From assembly GCA_027186245.1 (NCBI GenBank), contig CP114481.1, positions 21,421,501 through 21,485,500 of the forward strand: a DNA stretch of 64,000 nucleotides, in the 5' to 3' direction. The stretch is from Coriaria nepalensis. Taxonomy: Eukaryota; Streptophyta; Magnoliopsida; Cucurbitales; Coriariaceae. A program made the translations under genes and the position numbers. Below the pieces are notes generated by a model. That model saw only the letters and a program-made list of their open reading frames with translations, searched no databases and was not told the origin of the DNA. How positions within the stretch are numbered: the first letter of the stretch is position 1; every line of letters begins with the position of its first letter. Positions 1 to 9,946 of this stretch are shown in pieces.

Positions 1-10
1 TTCTGAGGAT
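1..10 (+). repeat. 3' end of a C monomer cut by window start (TTCTGAGGAT form)
   Basis: These ten bases are the end of a preceding unit. They read TTCTGAGGAT instead of the usual TCTTTTCAAT. The same rare junction recurs at about 5598-5607 and 8117-8126, so it is a private marker of a unit lineage and not the edge of the array. Confidence 0.75.
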
Positions 11-850
11 CATTAAATTGTTTGAAGGCACTTCGAACCAATTCTATTTTTGAATTTAGAACACGACTTTCATGCATAACTTGCACTTGAGCTATTGAAG
101 GCAACTATTCATTTTTTTAACCATAAAGTCATATTATTGCGTCTCTTTTAGTCATTAAATCTTTCTGAATCACTTCGAATGAAATACGGCCTTTAAACAT
201 GACTTTCGTGCATAACTTGCAGTTGATCTATTGAAGGCAACAATGCATTTGTTTAGCCTTAAAATCATGTCACCGAGTCTGTTCTAGTCATTAAATCATT
301 CTAAATTAATTCGAACGAATTCTATTTTCGCCCTTCAAACATTATTTTCTTACATAACTTGCAATTAATCTACTAAAGACAACAATGCATTATTTTAGCA
401 TTAAAAAGCATATCACTCAGTCTTTTCAATAATTAAATTGTTTGAAGGCACTTCGAACCAATTCTATTTTTGAATTTAGAATACGACTTTCATTCATAAC
501 TTGCACTTGATCTATTGAAGGCAACTATTCATTTTTTTAACCATAAAGTCATATTATTGCGTCTCTTTTAGTCACCAAATCTTTCTGAATCACTTCGAAC
601 GAAATTCGGCCTTTAAACATGACTTTCGTGCATAACTTGCAGTTGATCTATTGAAGGCAACAATGCATTTGTTTAGCCTTAAAGTCATGTCACCGAGTCT
701 GTTCTAGTCATTAAATCATTCTAAATTAATTCGAACGAATTCTATTTTCGCCCTTCAAACATTATTTTCTTACATAACTTGCAATTAATCTACTAAAGAC
801 AACAATGCATTATTTTAGCATTAAAAAGCATATCACTCAGTCTTTTCAAT

Positions 851-992
851 CATTAAATTGTTTGAAGGCACTTCGAACCAATTCTATTTTTGAATTTAGA
901 ACACGACTTTCATGCATAACTTGCACTTGATCTATTGAAAGAAACTATTCATTTTTTTAGCCTTAAAGTCATATTATTGCGTCTCTTTTAGT
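851..992 (+). repeat. Prototype A monomer (142 bp)
   Basis: A reference example of the first monomer. Landmarks by monomer position: CATTAAAT at 1-8, TTCGAA at 22-27, an A-specific stretch ending AACACGACTTT at 50-60, CATGCATAACTTGCAC at 61-76, CTATTGAAGGCAAC at 82-95 (this copy carries GAAAGAAAC instead), a seven-T run at 102-108, and GCGTCTCTTTTAGT at the 3' end. An ungapped hand comparison of consensus A with C gives about 96 of 142 matching positions, so the three monomers diverged long before the 420-bp unit was amplified. Confidence 0.9.
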
Positions 993-1128
993 CATTAAAT
1001 CTTTTTGAATCAGTCCGAACGAAATTCGGCCTTTAAACATGACTTTCGTGCATAACTTGCAGTTGATCTATTGAAGGCAACAATGCATTTGTTTAGCCTT
1101 AAAGTCATGTCACTGAGTCTGTTCTAGT
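993..1128 (+). repeat. Prototype B monomer (136 bp)
   Basis: The second monomer of the unit. It starts CATTAAAT and has TTCGAACGAAATTCGG from position 22. It is about 6 bp shorter than A and C in the interval 31-60. It then carries TTTCGTGCATAACTTGCAG, CTATTGAAGGCAACAATGC and the B-specific tail GCCTTAAAGTCATGTCAC(C/T)GAGTCT. It is the most CpG-rich of the three. The CCGAG/CTGAG alternation in the tail is one of the commonest polymorphisms in the array. Confidence 0.9.
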
Positions 1129-1270
1129 CATTAAATCATTCTAAATTAATTCGAACGAATTCTATTTTCGCCCTTCAAACAGTATTTTCTTACATAACTT
1201 GCAATTAATCTACTGAAGACAACAATGCATTATATTAGCATTAAAAAGCATATCACTCAGTCTTTTCAAT
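1129..1270 (+). repeat. Prototype C monomer (142 bp)
   Basis: The third monomer. It starts CATTAAATCATT and has the dyad AATTCGAACGAATT at 20-33 (1148-1161 here). It then carries CGCCCTTCAAACATTATTTT, TTAC(A/G)TARCTTGCAATTAA, GAAGACAACAATGCATTA, and a C-only tail with TAGCATTAAAAAGCATATCACTCAG. It ends in one of two junction forms, AGTCTTTTCAAT or AGCTTTTCAAT. The second lacks one base and accounts for most 419-bp units. Confidence 0.9.
1148..1161. other. Conserved TTCGAA block / dyad (C-monomer example)
   Basis: AATTCG-AA-CGAATT is an inverted repeat with 6-base arms, present in nearly every C monomer. B keeps the core TTCGAACGAA, and A usually keeps only TTCGAA (followed by CCA). It is the strongest shared feature of the three monomers, at the same monomer position in each. 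That makes it the best candidate for a protein-binding or structural element, but no function is shown by the sequence. Confidence 0.6.
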
Positions 1271-2108
1271 CATTATATTGTTTGAAGGCACTTCGAACCA
1301 GTACTATTTTTTAATTTAGAACACGACTTTCATGCATAACTTGCACTTGATCTATTGAAGGCAAATATTCATTTTTTTAGCCTTAAAGTCATATTATTGC
1401 GTCTCTTTTAGTCATTAAATCTTTCTAAATCACTTCGAACGAAATTCGGCCTTTAAACATGACTTTCGTGCATAACTTGCAGTTGATCTATTGAAGGCAA
1501 CAATGCATTTGTTTAGCCTTAAAGTCATGTCACTGAGTCTCTTCTTGTCATTAAATCATTCTAATTAATTCGAACGAATTCTACTTTCGCCCTTCAAACA
1601 TTATTTTCTTACATAGCTTGCAATTAATCTACTAAAGACAACAATGCATTATATTAGCATTAAAAAGCATATCACTCAGTCTTTTCAATCTTTAAATTGT
1701 TTGAAGGCACTTCGAACCAATTCTATTTTTGAATTTAGAACACGACTTTCATGCATAACTTGCACTTGATCTATTGAAGGCAACTATTCATTTTTTTAAC
1801 CTTAAAGTCATATTATTGCGTCTCTTTTAGTCACCAAATCTTTCTGAATCACTTCGAACGAAATTCGGCCTTTAAACATGACTTTCGTGCAGAACTTGCA
1901 GTTGATCTATTGAAGGCAACAATGCATTTGTTTAGCCTTAAAGTCATGTCACTGAGTCTGTTCTAGTCATTAAATCATTCTAAATTAATTCGAACGAATT
2001 CTATTTTCGCCCTTCAAACGTTATTTTCTTACATAGCTTACAATTAATCTACTAAAGACAACAACGCATTATTTTAGCATTAAAAAGCCTATCACTCAGC
2101 TTTTCAAT

Positions 2109-2670
2109 AATTAAATTGTTTGAAGGCACTTCGAACCAATTCTATTTTTGAATTTAGAACACGACTTTCATGCATAACATGCACTTGAGCAATTGAAGAA
2201 AACTATGCATTTTTTTAGCCTTAAAGTCATATTATTGCGTCTCTTTTAGTCATTAAATCTTTCTAAATCACTTCGAACGAAATTCGGTCTTTAAACATGA
2301 CTTTCGTGCATAACCTGCAGTTGATCTATTGAAGGCAACAATGCATTTGTTTTGCCTTAAAGTCATGTCACCGAGTCTCTTCTAGTCATTATATCATTTG
2401 AAATTTATTCGAACGAATTCTATTTTCACCCTTCAAACATTATTTTCTTACATAGCTTGCAATTAATCTACTAAAGACAACAATGCATTATTTTAGCCTT
2501 AAAGTCATGTCACTGAGTCTGTTTTAGTCATTAAATCATTCGAAATTCATTCGAACGAATTCTATTTTCGCCCTTCAAACATTATTTTCTTACGTAACTT
2601 GCAATTAATCTACCGAAGACAACAATGCATTATTTTAGCATTAAAAAGCATATCACTCAGTCTTTTCAAT
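2109..2670 (+). repeat. 562-bp four-monomer unit A-B-C/B-C
   Basis: The unit contains A (2109-2250), B (2251-2386), a hybrid monomer (2387-2528) and C (2529-2670). The hybrid is C-like (TTCACCCTTCAAACATT, AATTAATCTACTAAAG) up to the shared AATGCATTATTTTAGC, then B-like (CTTAAAGTCATGTCACTGAGTCTG). The switch lies in about 2482-2497. The unit is one 142-bp monomer longer than standard, which is what an out-of-register exchange between a C and a B monomer would give. Confidence 0.9.
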
Positions 2671-3090
2671 CATTAAATTGTTTGAAGGCACTTCGAACCA
2701 ATTCTATTTTTTGAATTTAGAACACGACTTTCATGCATAACTTGCACTTGATCTATTGAAGGCAACTATTCATTTTTTTAGCCTTAAAGTCATATTATTG
2801 CGTCTCTTTTAGTCATTAAATCTTTCTGACTCAGTCCGAATGAAATTTGGCCTTTCAACATGAATTTCGTGCATAACTTGCAGTTGATCTATTGAAGGCA
2901 ACAATGCATTTGTTTAGCCTTAAAGTCATGTCACTGAGTCTGTTCTGGTCATTAAATCATTCTAAATTAATTCGAACGAATTCTATTTTCACCCTTTAAA
3001 CATTATTTTCTTACATAGCTTGCAATTAATCTACTAAAGACAACAGTGCATTATTTTAGCATTAAAAAGCATATCACTCAGCTTTTCAAT

Positions 3091-5607
3091 AATTAAATTG
3101 TTTGAAGGCACTTCGAACCAATTCTATTTTTGAATTTAGAATACGACTTTCATTCATAACTTGCACTTGATCTATTGAAGGCAACTATTCATTTTTTTAA
3201 CCATAAAGTCATATTATTGCGTCTCTTTTAGTCACCAAATCTTTCTGAATCACTTCGAACGAAATTCGGCCTTTAAACATGACTTTCGTGCATAACTTGC
3301 AGTTGATCTATTGAAGGCAACAATGCATTTGTTTAGCCTTAAAGTCATGTCACCGAGTCTGTTCTAGTCATTAAATCATTCTAAATTAATTCGAACGAAT
3401 TCTATTTTCGCCCTTCAAACATTATTTTCTTACATAACTTGCAATTAATCTACTAAAGACAACAATGCATTATTTTAGCATTAAAAAGCATATCACTCAG
3501 TCTTTTCAATCATTAAATTGTTTGAAGGCACTTCGAACCAATTCTATTTTTGAATTTAGAACACGACTTTCATGCATAACTTGCACTTGATCTATTGAAA
3601 GAAACTATTCATTTTTTTAGCCTTAAAGTCATATTATTGCGTCTCTTTTAGTCATTAAATCTTTTTGAATCAGTCCGAACGAAATTCGGCCTTTAAACAT
3701 GACTTTCGTGCATAACTTGCAGTTGATCTATTGAAGGCAACAATGCATTTGTTTAGCCTTAAAGTCATGTCACTGAGTCTGTTCTAGTCATTAAATCATT
3801 CTAAATTAATTCGAACGAATTCTATTTTCGCCCTTCAAACAGTATTTTCTTACATAACTTGCAATTAATCTACTGAAGACAACAATGCATTATATTAGCA
3901 TTAAAAAGCATATCACTCAGTCTTTTCAATCATTATATTGTTTGAAGGCACTTCGAACCAGTACTATTTTTTAATTTAGAACACGACTTTCATGCATAAC
4001 TTGCACTTGATCTATTGAAGGCAAATATTCATTTTTTTAGCCTTAAAGTCATATTATTGCGTCTCTTTTAGTCATTAAATCTTTCTAAATCACTTCGAAC
4101 GAAATTCGGCCTTTAAACATGACTTTCGTGCATAACTTGCAGTTGATCTATTGAAGGCAACAATGCATTTGTTTAGCCTTAAAGTCATGTCACTGAGTCT
4201 CTTCTTGTCATTAAATCATTCTAATTAATTCGAACGAATTCTACTTTCGCCCTTCAAACATTATTTTCTTACATAGCTTGCAATTAATCTACTAAAGACA
4301 ACAATGCATTATATTAGCATTAAAAAGCATATCACTCAGTCTTTTCAATCTTTAAATTGTTTGAAGGCACTTCGAACCAATTTTATTTTTGAATTTAGAA
4401 CACGACTTTCATGCATAACTTGCACTTGATCTATTGAAGGCAACTATTCATTTTTTTAGCCTTAAAGTCATATTATTGCGTCTCTTTTAGTCATTAAATC
4501 TTTCTGACTCAGTCCGAATGAAATTTGGCCTTTAAACATGAATTTCGTGCATAACTTGCAGTTGATCTATTGAAGGCAACAATGCATTTGTTTAGCTTTA
4601 AAGTCATGTCACTGAGTCTGTTCTGGTCATTAAATCATTCTAAATTAATTCGAACGAATTCTATTTTCGCCCTTTAAACATTATTTTCTTACATAGCTTG
4701 CAATTAATCTACTAAAGACAACAATGCATTATTTTAGCATTAAAAAGCATATCCCTCAGCTTTTCAATAATTAAATTGTTTGAAGGCACTTCGAACCAAT
4801 TCTATTTTTGAATTTAGAATACGACTTTCATTCATAACTTGCACTTGATCTATTGAAGGCAACTATTCATTTTTTTAACCATAAAGTCATATTATTGCGT
4901 CTCTTTTAGTCACCAAATCTTTCTGAATCACTTCGAACGAAATTCGGCCTTTAAACACGACTTTCGTGCATAACTTGCAGTTGATCTATTGAAGGCAACA
5001 ATGCATTTGTTTAGCCTTAAAGTCATGTCACCGAGTCTGTTCTAGTCATTAAATCATTCTAAATTAATTCGAACGAATTCTATTTTCGCCCTTCAAACAT
5101 TATTTTCTTACATAACTTGCAATTAATCTACTAAAGACAACAATGCATTATTTTAGCATTAAAAAGCATATCACTCAGTCTTTTCAATCATTAAATTGTT
5201 TGAAGGCACTTCGAACCAATTCTATTTTTGAATTTAGAACACGACTTTCATGCATAACTTGCACTTGATCTATTGAAAGAAACTATTCATTTTTTTAGCC
5301 TTAAAGTCATATTATTGCGTCTCTTTTAGTCATTAAATCTTTTTGAATCAGTCTGAACGAAATTCGGCCTTTAAACATGACTTTCGTGCATAACTTGCAG
5401 TTGATCTATTGAAGGCAACAATGCATTTGTTTAGCCTTAAAGTCATGTCACTGAGTCTCTTCTAGTCATTAAATGATTCTAAATTAATTCGAACGAATTC
5501 TATTTTCGCCCTTCAAACATTATTTTTTTACATAACTTGCAATTAATCTACTGAAGACAACAATGCATTATTTTAGCATTAAAAAGCATATCACTCATTC
5601 TGAGGAT
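3091..5607. repeat. Satellite units 8-13 (starts 3091, 3511, 3931, 4350, 4769, 5189), duplicate of units 2-5
   Basis: Units 3091, 3511 and 3931 match 431, 851 and 1271 at every private marker checked, at a constant offset of 2660 bp. Unit 4350 begins like 1690 but from its T-run onward follows unit 2671 (TTTCTGACTCAGTCCGAATG and GTTCTGGTC), so it is a recombinant. Units 4769 and 5189 restart the 431/851 order, giving a third partial copy. The series ends at the rare TTCTGAGGAT junction. Confidence 0.9.
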
Positions 5608-8546
5608 CATTAAATTGTTTGAAGGCACTTCGAACCAATTCTATTTTTGAATTTAGAACACGACTTTCATGCATAACTTGCACTTGAGCTATTGAAGGCA
5701 ACTATTCATTTTTTTAGCCTTAAAGTCATATTATTGCGACTCTTTCAGTGATTAAATCTTTCTAAATCACTTCTAACAAAATTCGGTCTTTAAAAATGAC
5801 TTTCGTGCATAACTTGCAGTTGATAATATGAAGGCAACAATGCATTTGTTTAGCCTTAAAGTCATGTCACTGAGTCTGTTCTAATCATTAAATCATTCGA
5901 AATTCATTCGAACGAATTCTATTTTCGCTCTTCAAACATTATTTTCTTACATAACTTGCAATTAATCTACCGAAGACAACAATGCATTATTTTAGCATTA
6001 AAAAGCATATCACTCAGCTTTTCAATAATTAAGTTGTTTGAAGGCACTTCGAACCAATTCTATTTTTGAATTTAGAACACGACTTTCATGCATAACTTGC
6101 ACTTGAGCTATTGAAGGCAACTATTCATTTTTTTAGCCTTAAAGTCATATTATTGCGACTCTTTCAGTGATTAAATCTTTCTAAATCACTTCTAACAAAA
6201 TTCGGTCTTTAAAAATGACTTTCGTGCATAACTTGCAGTTGATAATATGAAGGCAACAATGCATTTGTTTAGCCTTAAAGTCATGTCACTGAGTCTGTTC
6301 TAATCATTAAATCATTCGAAATTCATTCGAACGAATTCTATTTTCGCTCTTCAAACATTATTTTCTTACATAACTTGCAATTAATCTACCGAAGACAACA
6401 ATGCATTATTTTAGCATTAAAAAGCATATCACTCAGCTTTTCAATAATTAAGTTGTTTGAAGGCACTTCGAACCAATTCTATTTTTGAATTTAGAACACG
6501 ACTTTCATGCATAACTTGCACTTGATCTATTGAAAGAAACTATTCATTTTTTTAGCCTTAAAGTCATATTATTGCGTCTCTTTTAGTCATTAAATCTTTT
6601 TGAATCAGTCTGAACGAAATTCGGCCTTTAAACATGACTTTCGTGCATAACTTGCAGTTGATCTATTGAAGGCAACAATGCATTTGTTTAGCCTTAAAGT
6701 CATGTCACTGAGTCTCTTCTAGTCATTAAATGATTCTAAATTAATTCGAACGAATTCTATTTTCGCCCTTCAAACATTATTTTTTTACATAACTTGCAAT
6801 TAATCTACTGAAGACAACAATGCATTATTTTAGCATTGAAAAGCATATCACTCAGTCTTTTCAATCATTAAATTGTTTGAAGGCACTTCGAACCAATTCT
6901 ATTTTTTGAATTTAGAACACGACTTTCATGCATAACTTGCACTTGACCTATTGACGGCAACTATTTATTTTTTTAACCTTAAAGTCATATTATTGCGTCT
7001 CTTTTAGTCACCAAATCTTTCTGAATCACTTCGAACGAAATTCGGCCTTCAAACATGACTTTCGTGCATAACTTGCAGTTGATCTATTGAAGGCAACAAT
7101 GCATTTGTTTAGCCTTAAAGTCATGTCACTGAGTCTCTTCTAGTCATTAAATCATTCTAAATTAATTCGAACGAATTCTATTTTCGCTCTTCAAACATTA
7201 TTTTCTTACATAAATTGCAATTAATCTACTGAAGACAACAATGCATTATTTTAGCATTAAAAAGCATATCACTCAGTCTTTTCAATCATTAAATTGTTTG
7301 AAGGCACTTCGAACCAATTCTATTTTTGAATTTAGAACACGACTTTCATGCATAACTTGCACTTGATCTATTGAAGGCAACTATTCAGTTTTTTTAACCT
7401 TAAAGTCATATTATTGCGTCGCTTTTAGTCACCAAAGCTTTCTGAATTACTTCGACCGAAATTCGGCCTTTAAACATGACTTTCGTGCATAACTTGCAGT
7501 TGATGTATTTAAGGCAACAATGCATTTGTTTAGCCTTAAAGTCATGTCACTGAGTCTCTTCTAGTCATTAAATCATTCTAAATTAATTCGATCGAATTCT
7601 ATTTTCGCTCTTCAAACATTATTTTCTTACATAACTTGCAATTAATCTACTGAAGACAACAATGCATTATTTTAGCATTGAAAAGCATATCACTCAGTCT
7701 TTTCAATCATTATATTGTTTGAAAGCACTTCGAACCAATTCTATTTTTGAATTTAGAACACGACTTTCATGCATAACTTGCACTTGATCTATTGAAAGAA
7801 ACTATTCATTTTTTTAGCCTTAAAGTCATATTATTGCGTCTCTTTTAGTCATTAAATCTTTTTGAATCAGTCTGAACGAAATTCGGCCTTTAAACATGAC
7901 TTTCATGCATAACTTGCAGTTGATCTATTGAAGGCAACAATGCATTTGTTTAGCCTTAAAGTCATGTCACTGAGTCTCTTCTAGTCATTAAATGATTCTA
8001 AATTAATTCGAACGAATTCTATTTTCGCCCTTCAAACATTATTTTTTTACATAACTTGCAATTAATCTACTGAAGACAACAATGCATTATTTTAGCATTA
8101 AAAAGCATATCACTCATTCTGAGGATCATTAAATTGTTTGAAGGCACTTCGAACCAATTCTATTTTTGAATTTAGAACACGACTTTCATGCATAACTTGC
8201 ACTTGAGCTATTGAAGGCAACTATTCATTTTTTTAGCCTTAAAGTCATATTATTGCGACTCTTTCAGTGATTAAATCTTTCTAAATCACTTCTAACAAAA
8301 TTCGGTCTTTAAAAATGACTTTCGTGCATAACTTGCAGTTGATAATATGAAGGCAACAATGCATTTGTTTAGCCTTAAAGTCATGTCACTGAGTCTGTTC
8401 TAATCATTAAATCATTTGAAATTCATTCGAACGAATTCTATTTTCGCTCTTCAAACATTATTTTCTTACATAACTTGCAATTAATCTACTGAAGACAACA
8501 ATGCATTATTTTAGCATTAAAAAGCATATCACTCAGTCTTTTCAAT
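5608..8546. repeat. Satellite units 14-20 (starts 5608, 6027, 6446, 6866, 7287, 7708, 8127)
   Basis: Units 5608 and 6027 are tandem near-copies of one another. Both have GCGACTCTTTCAGTGATT, TTCTAACAAAATTCGGTC and GATAATATGAAGG, and they differ mainly at their first bases. Unit 8127 is a third copy of the same type. Units 6446 and 7708 are both of the 5189 type (TTTTTGAATCAGTCTGAAC; AAATGATTC). The order 5189-5608 therefore recurs as 7708-8127, including the TTCTGAGGAT junction, at an offset of 2519 bp. Confidence 0.9.
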
Positions 8547-9946
8547 CATTATATTGTTTGAAGGCACTTCGAACCAGTACTATTTTTTAATTTAGAACAC
8601 GACTTTCATGCATAACTTGCACTTGATCTATTGAAGGCAAATATTCATTTTTTTAGCCTTAAAGTCATATTATTGCGTCTCTTTTAGTCATTAAATCTTT
8701 CTAAATCACTTCGAACGAAATTCGGCCTTTAAACATGACTTTCGTGCATAACTTGCAGTTGATCTATTGAAGGCAACAATGCATTTGTTTAGCCTTAAAG
8801 TCATGTCACTGAGTCTCTTCTTGTCATTAAATCATTCTAATTAATTCGAACGAATTCTACTTTCGCCCTTCAAACATTATTTTCTTACATAGCTTGCAAT
8901 TAATCTACTAAAGACAACAATGCATTATATTAGCATTAAAAAGCATATCACTCAGTCTTTTCAATCTTTAAATTGTTTGAAGGCACTTCGAACCAATTCT
9001 ATTTTTGAATTTAGAACACGACTTTCATGCATAACTTGCACTTGATCTATTGAAGGCAACTATTCATTTTTTTAACCTTAAAGTCATATTATTGCGTCTC
9101 TTTTAGTCACCAAATCTTTCTGAATCACTTCGAACGAAATTCGGCCTTTAAACATGACTTTCGTGCAGAACTTGCAGTTGATCTATTGAAGGCAACAATG
9201 CATTTGTTTAGCCTTAAAGTCATGTCACTGAGTCTGTTCTAGTCATTAAATCATTCTAAATTAATTCGAACGAATTCTATTTTCGCCCTTCAAACGTTAT
9301 TTTCTTACATAGCTTACAATTAATCTACTAAAGACAACAACGCATTATTTTAGCATTAAAAAGCCTATCACTCAGCTTTTCAATAATTAAATTGTTTGAA
9401 GGCACTTCGAACCAATTCTATTTTTGAATTTAGAACACGACTTTCATGCATAACATGCACTTGAGCAATTGAAGAAAACTATGCATTTTTTTAGCCTTAA
9501 AGTCATATTATTGCGTCTCTTTTTGTCATGAAATCTTTCTAAATCACTTCGAACGAAATTCGGTCTTTAAACATGACTTTCGTGCATAACCTGCAGTTGA
9601 TCTATTGAAGGCAACAATGCATTTGTTTTGCCTTAAAGTCATGTCACCGAGTCTCTTCTAGTCATTAAATCATTTGAAATTTATTCGAACGAATTCTATT
9701 TTCACCCTTCAAACATTATTTTCTTACATAGCTTGCAATTAATCTACTAAAGACAACAATGCATTATTTTAGCCTTAAAGTCATGTCACTGAGTCTGTTC
9801 TAGTCATTAAATCATTCGAAATTCATTCGAACGAATTCTATTTTCGCCCTTCAAACATTATTTTCTTACGTAACTTGCAATTAATGTACTGAAGACAACA
9901 ATGCATTATTTTAGCATTAAAAAGCATATCACTCAGTCTTTTCAAT
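8547..9946. repeat. Satellite units 21-23 (starts 8547, 8966, 9385), 1400-bp copy of 1271-2670
   Basis: Every private marker of 1271-2670 recurs at offset 7276: CCAGTACTATTTTTTAA, CTTTAAATTG, CATGCACTTGAGCAATTG, GTTTTGCC and the 562-bp unit with its C/B hybrid monomer. Only a handful of substitutions are visible, for example TTTTTGTCATG for TTTTAGTCATT. The match ends with the 562-bp unit, because unit 9947 does not resemble 2671 in A. Confidence 0.9.
9385..9946 (+). repeat. 562-bp four-monomer unit A-B-C/B-C (second copy)
   Basis: It has the same hybrid structure and the same switch point (about 9758-9773) as 2109-2670, at offset 7276. The hybrid monomer is 9663-9804. Both copies share private substitutions elsewhere in the unit, so this is one recombination event later copied by the larger 1400-bp duplication, not an independent event. 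Confidence 0.9.

Larger units (their letters stand above)
11..3090. repeat. Satellite units 1-7 (starts 11, 431, 851, 1271, 1690, 2109, 2671)
   Basis: Seven units, all distinguishable. Unit 431 has ATACGACTTTCATTCAT in A and CCATAAAG. Unit 851 has GAAAGAAAC and TTTTTGAATCAGTCC. Unit 1271 has CATTATATTG and CCAGTACTATTTTTTAA. Unit 1690 starts CTTTAAATTG. Unit 2109 is the 562-bp four-monomer form. Unit 2671 has TTTCTGACTCAGTCCGAATG. Unit 11 has GAAATACGGCC, shared only with units 25759 and 34573. Units 431 to 1690 are the template, or the copy, of 3091-4458. Confidence 0.93.

Noticed and set aside
102..120. Poly-T run in A monomers as a terminator or Pol III stop
   Set aside because: The run of about seven Ts is a fixed part of every A monomer, with no promoter or transcript structure upstream.
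869..881. tRNA-like B box (CTTCGAACCA resembling GGTTCGANTCC) in A monomers
   Set aside because: The match is partial. There is no A box at a suitable distance and no cloverleaf. The motif is explained by the TTCGAA block shared by all monomers.
1013..1030. Possible CENP-B box in the B monomer (TTCGAACGAAATTCGG)
   Set aside because: The TTCG half is present, but the CGGG half of the mammalian motif is absent at the required spacing; CGG occurs two bases too far and is followed by CC. It is only a superficial resemblance.
2387..2528. Transposon or foreign insertion explaining the 562-bp unit
   Set aside because: The extra 142 bp is entirely C- and B-monomer sequence with no terminal repeats or target-site duplication. 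An out-of-register exchange explains it.
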